NCBI GenBank assembly: GCA_022494885.1
Contig: JAGVSM010001180.1
Location: 25,024 to 89,023, forward strand
Direction: 5' to 3'
DNA: 64,000 nt
Origin: Micrasema longulum
Lineage: Eukaryota; Arthropoda; Insecta; Trichoptera; Brachycentridae
The position numbers and the translations under genes were made by a program. Below the pieces are notes generated by a model. The model did not search any database and was not told the origin of the DNA. It saw nothing but the letters and a program-made list of their open reading frames with translations. Below are positions 62,890 through 64,000 of the stretch, one piece after another; the first letter of the stretch is position 1, and every line of letters starts with the position of its first letter.

Positions 62890-63335
62890 ACACTTATAAC
62901 GTCTTCATTTTGGACTCTATCTACCCATCGAATCTTAAAGATTCTCCGATCCACTCACATCGTAACTTGTACATGAGAGAGTATGAATACTACCCATTGC
63001 AGTACCTAGCATTGTTCCTTTTAGGTATGCTCGGTATCACAAGTTTGCTGGCCAGAAGGGGTATTGCCTCGCTTATGATTGCCTTTAATTTTCTAAACGG
63101 GTTAGTTTGCAATCCCAATATTTTGAAGCGCATAAAATTATGTGTACCGAGCAACTACTTAAGAGTTAGGTAATACAAACCATTTTTTTTTCTGAATCCT
63201 TGCCCAATTTACCATTGATGATGCCTGTGAGGAGGATGATTGGTCTGCCAGCCTACAGCCTACCGAGAGAGGTGGATCTTTTCCATGCTGGGATTACCAG
63301 TTTTAAACTCTTACTCTCTAACTATGTATCATAAT
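62890..63335 (+). pseudogene. LINE-J-like C-terminal region
   Basis: The frame 62910-63173 reads LYMREYEYYPLQYLALFLLG, MLGITSLLARRGIASLMIAF and ILKRIKLCVPSNYLRVR before a stop. Beyond it, frame-shifted, come LMMPVRRMIGLPA-like and VDLFHAGITS. This follows the same layout as 31261-31684 (YYP......LLGMLG..SL..RR, ...VP.NYLR, VD.FH). It is a diverged relative of LINE-J. Confidence 0.7.
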
Positions 63336-63394
63336 TTATATGAGTAATTTCTTTATTAATATGTTTGTTGATATATTTTTTTATTTTTTTTACG

Positions 63395-63545
63395 TTCTTA
63401 TGACTGACTTAAATGTTTCAATTTTGAGGGCCATTTCAACGAGCTTTAAATATCTCACTACTAGAAAATGGGAATCAAGTTGCGGTAGAGTGGGGTTCGA
63501 ACCTCGGACCTCTGATCCGTGAGTCCGTGACACTAACCACAACCC
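63395..63545 (-). mobile_element. SINE-B, uninterrupted copy
   Basis: Minus-strand head GGGTTGTGGTTAGTGTCACG with B box GGTTCGAACCC (63515-63505), then TTGATTCCCATTTTCTAGTA, GTTGAAATGGCCCTCAAAAT. It shows what the split copy at 41478-42565 looked like before the RTE-A insertion. Confidence 0.75.
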
Positions 63546-63569
63546 AGTTTTATTTCAGTTAAATGTTAC

Positions 63570-63994
63570 AGTTGACGTAGTTATACAGAAAGCAGCCAGT
63601 CATACAAAAGTGAAACTCAGAAAATGCACTTTTGTGAAAAGAGTGAAATGAGAATACAACACTTGGAATGTTTTTGACTTTAACAAATGATATACAATTA
63701 ATAGAATAGTTTTTTTTTTATAATACAAACAAGAATCTAATCGTGTGTTTGACTAGTTTTAATGATTTTTAAAATATTCTAAGATTTTATATTGCTGTGG
63801 GTTTTTTTCTGCAAATGGAGAAACGTCAGTTTTGTGATCAACAGTATTTTCAGAAGGTGATTATTACAGTTTTTTGTATAAAAGTGGCCTGGCTATTTTT
63901 AACAGAACATAAAATTAGCCTTACTGCATCCCAAAACATCAATATCTCATTTTTCAATATTGTGGACTGGTTGCTTTCTGCATAACTACGTTCA
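63570..63994. mobile_element. MITE-430, copy 2
   Basis: The left end GACGTAGTTATACAGAAAGC and right end GCTTTCTGCATAACTACGTT(CA) are inverted repeats of about 30 bp. The body aligns with 39207-39642 throughout. It begins about 25 bp after the SINE-B head. It is non-coding; the open frame 63797-63985 is not conserved in the other copy. Confidence 0.8.
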
Positions 63995-64000
63995 GGTTTC

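Noticed and set aside
1..64000. CRISPR arrays, operons, prophage or bacterial origin
   Set aside because: No regularly spaced direct repeats, no dense coding, introns and LINE/SINE remains throughout: this is eukaryotic nuclear DNA.

Overview
The window is eukaryotic nuclear DNA, very AT-rich, with no bacterial-style gene packing, operons or ribosome-binding sites. The repeat content points to an arthropod, most probably an insect: RTE-, CR1- and Jockey-like LINE ends, tRNA-derived SINEs, a Tc1-type DD34E transposon, a mariner-type MITE, and short elements carrying hammerhead-ribozyme motifs. A moth or another insect with a repeat-rich genome would fit, but the order cannot be fixed from sequence alone. 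No complete host gene is visible. Two stretches look like single exons of a host gene with long introns: a signal-peptide-like first exon at 15951-16007 and an internal exon at 47451-47555. A third open frame at 53627-53830 is weaker. All family names below are local labels.

Most of the window is a graveyard of mobile elements that can be grouped by comparing the window with itself. (1) Rep-1 is the commonest. It is a non-coding unit of about 370-385 bp seen at about 20 places, as tandem dimers (29.9-30.6 kb, 60.9-61.35 kb), as head-to-head inverted pairs (15.05, 35.5, 53.95-54.6 kb) and as fragments. (2) HH-2, HH-3, HH-4 and HH-5 are short non-coding elements or single ends. Their inverted termini carry a CUGANGA / stem II / GAAA / short stem III arrangement, the hammerhead self-cleaving ribozyme fold. 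The best copy is 43409-43452. (3) RTE-A LINE fragments lie at 9.66, 18.67, 23.27, 32.41, 33.85, 41.60 and 44.88 kb; RTE-B at 26.33 and 62.6 kb; RTE-C at 55.55 kb; RTE-D at 62.4 kb. (4) CR1/Jockey-like LINE C-termini and 3' UTRs lie at 0.78, 5.1, 8.7, 10.5, 12.2, 15.47, 19.4, 20.7, 21.1, 21.4, 28.5, 30.9, 31.3, 34.2, 38.1, 40.2, 53.0, 57.5-58.2, 60.0 and 62.9 kb. (5) SINE-A, -B and -C are tRNA-derived. (6) The DNA transposons are a decayed intron-containing Tc1 copy (26.8-28.05 kb), a 223-bp mariner MITE (50.86 kb), a 119-bp MITE (10.6 kb), and MITE-430 (39.2 and 63.6 kb). A possible solo LTR lies at 48.7-49.0 kb.

The insertion order can be read in places. An RTE-A copy sits inside a SINE-B with an 11-bp target duplication (41.59/42.52 kb). 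Three LINEs and one MITE-430 sit inside Rep-1 copies. One LINE sits in the left arm of a 1.45-kb foldback at 0.6-2.0 kb. The stretch 46-52.6 kb is poorest in recognisable repeats and is the most likely to be old unique intron or intergenic DNA. The most interesting signal is the set of unrelated small elements that share hammerhead-bearing inverted ends, including one family in which the core C3-G8 pair is consistently replaced by U3-A8.
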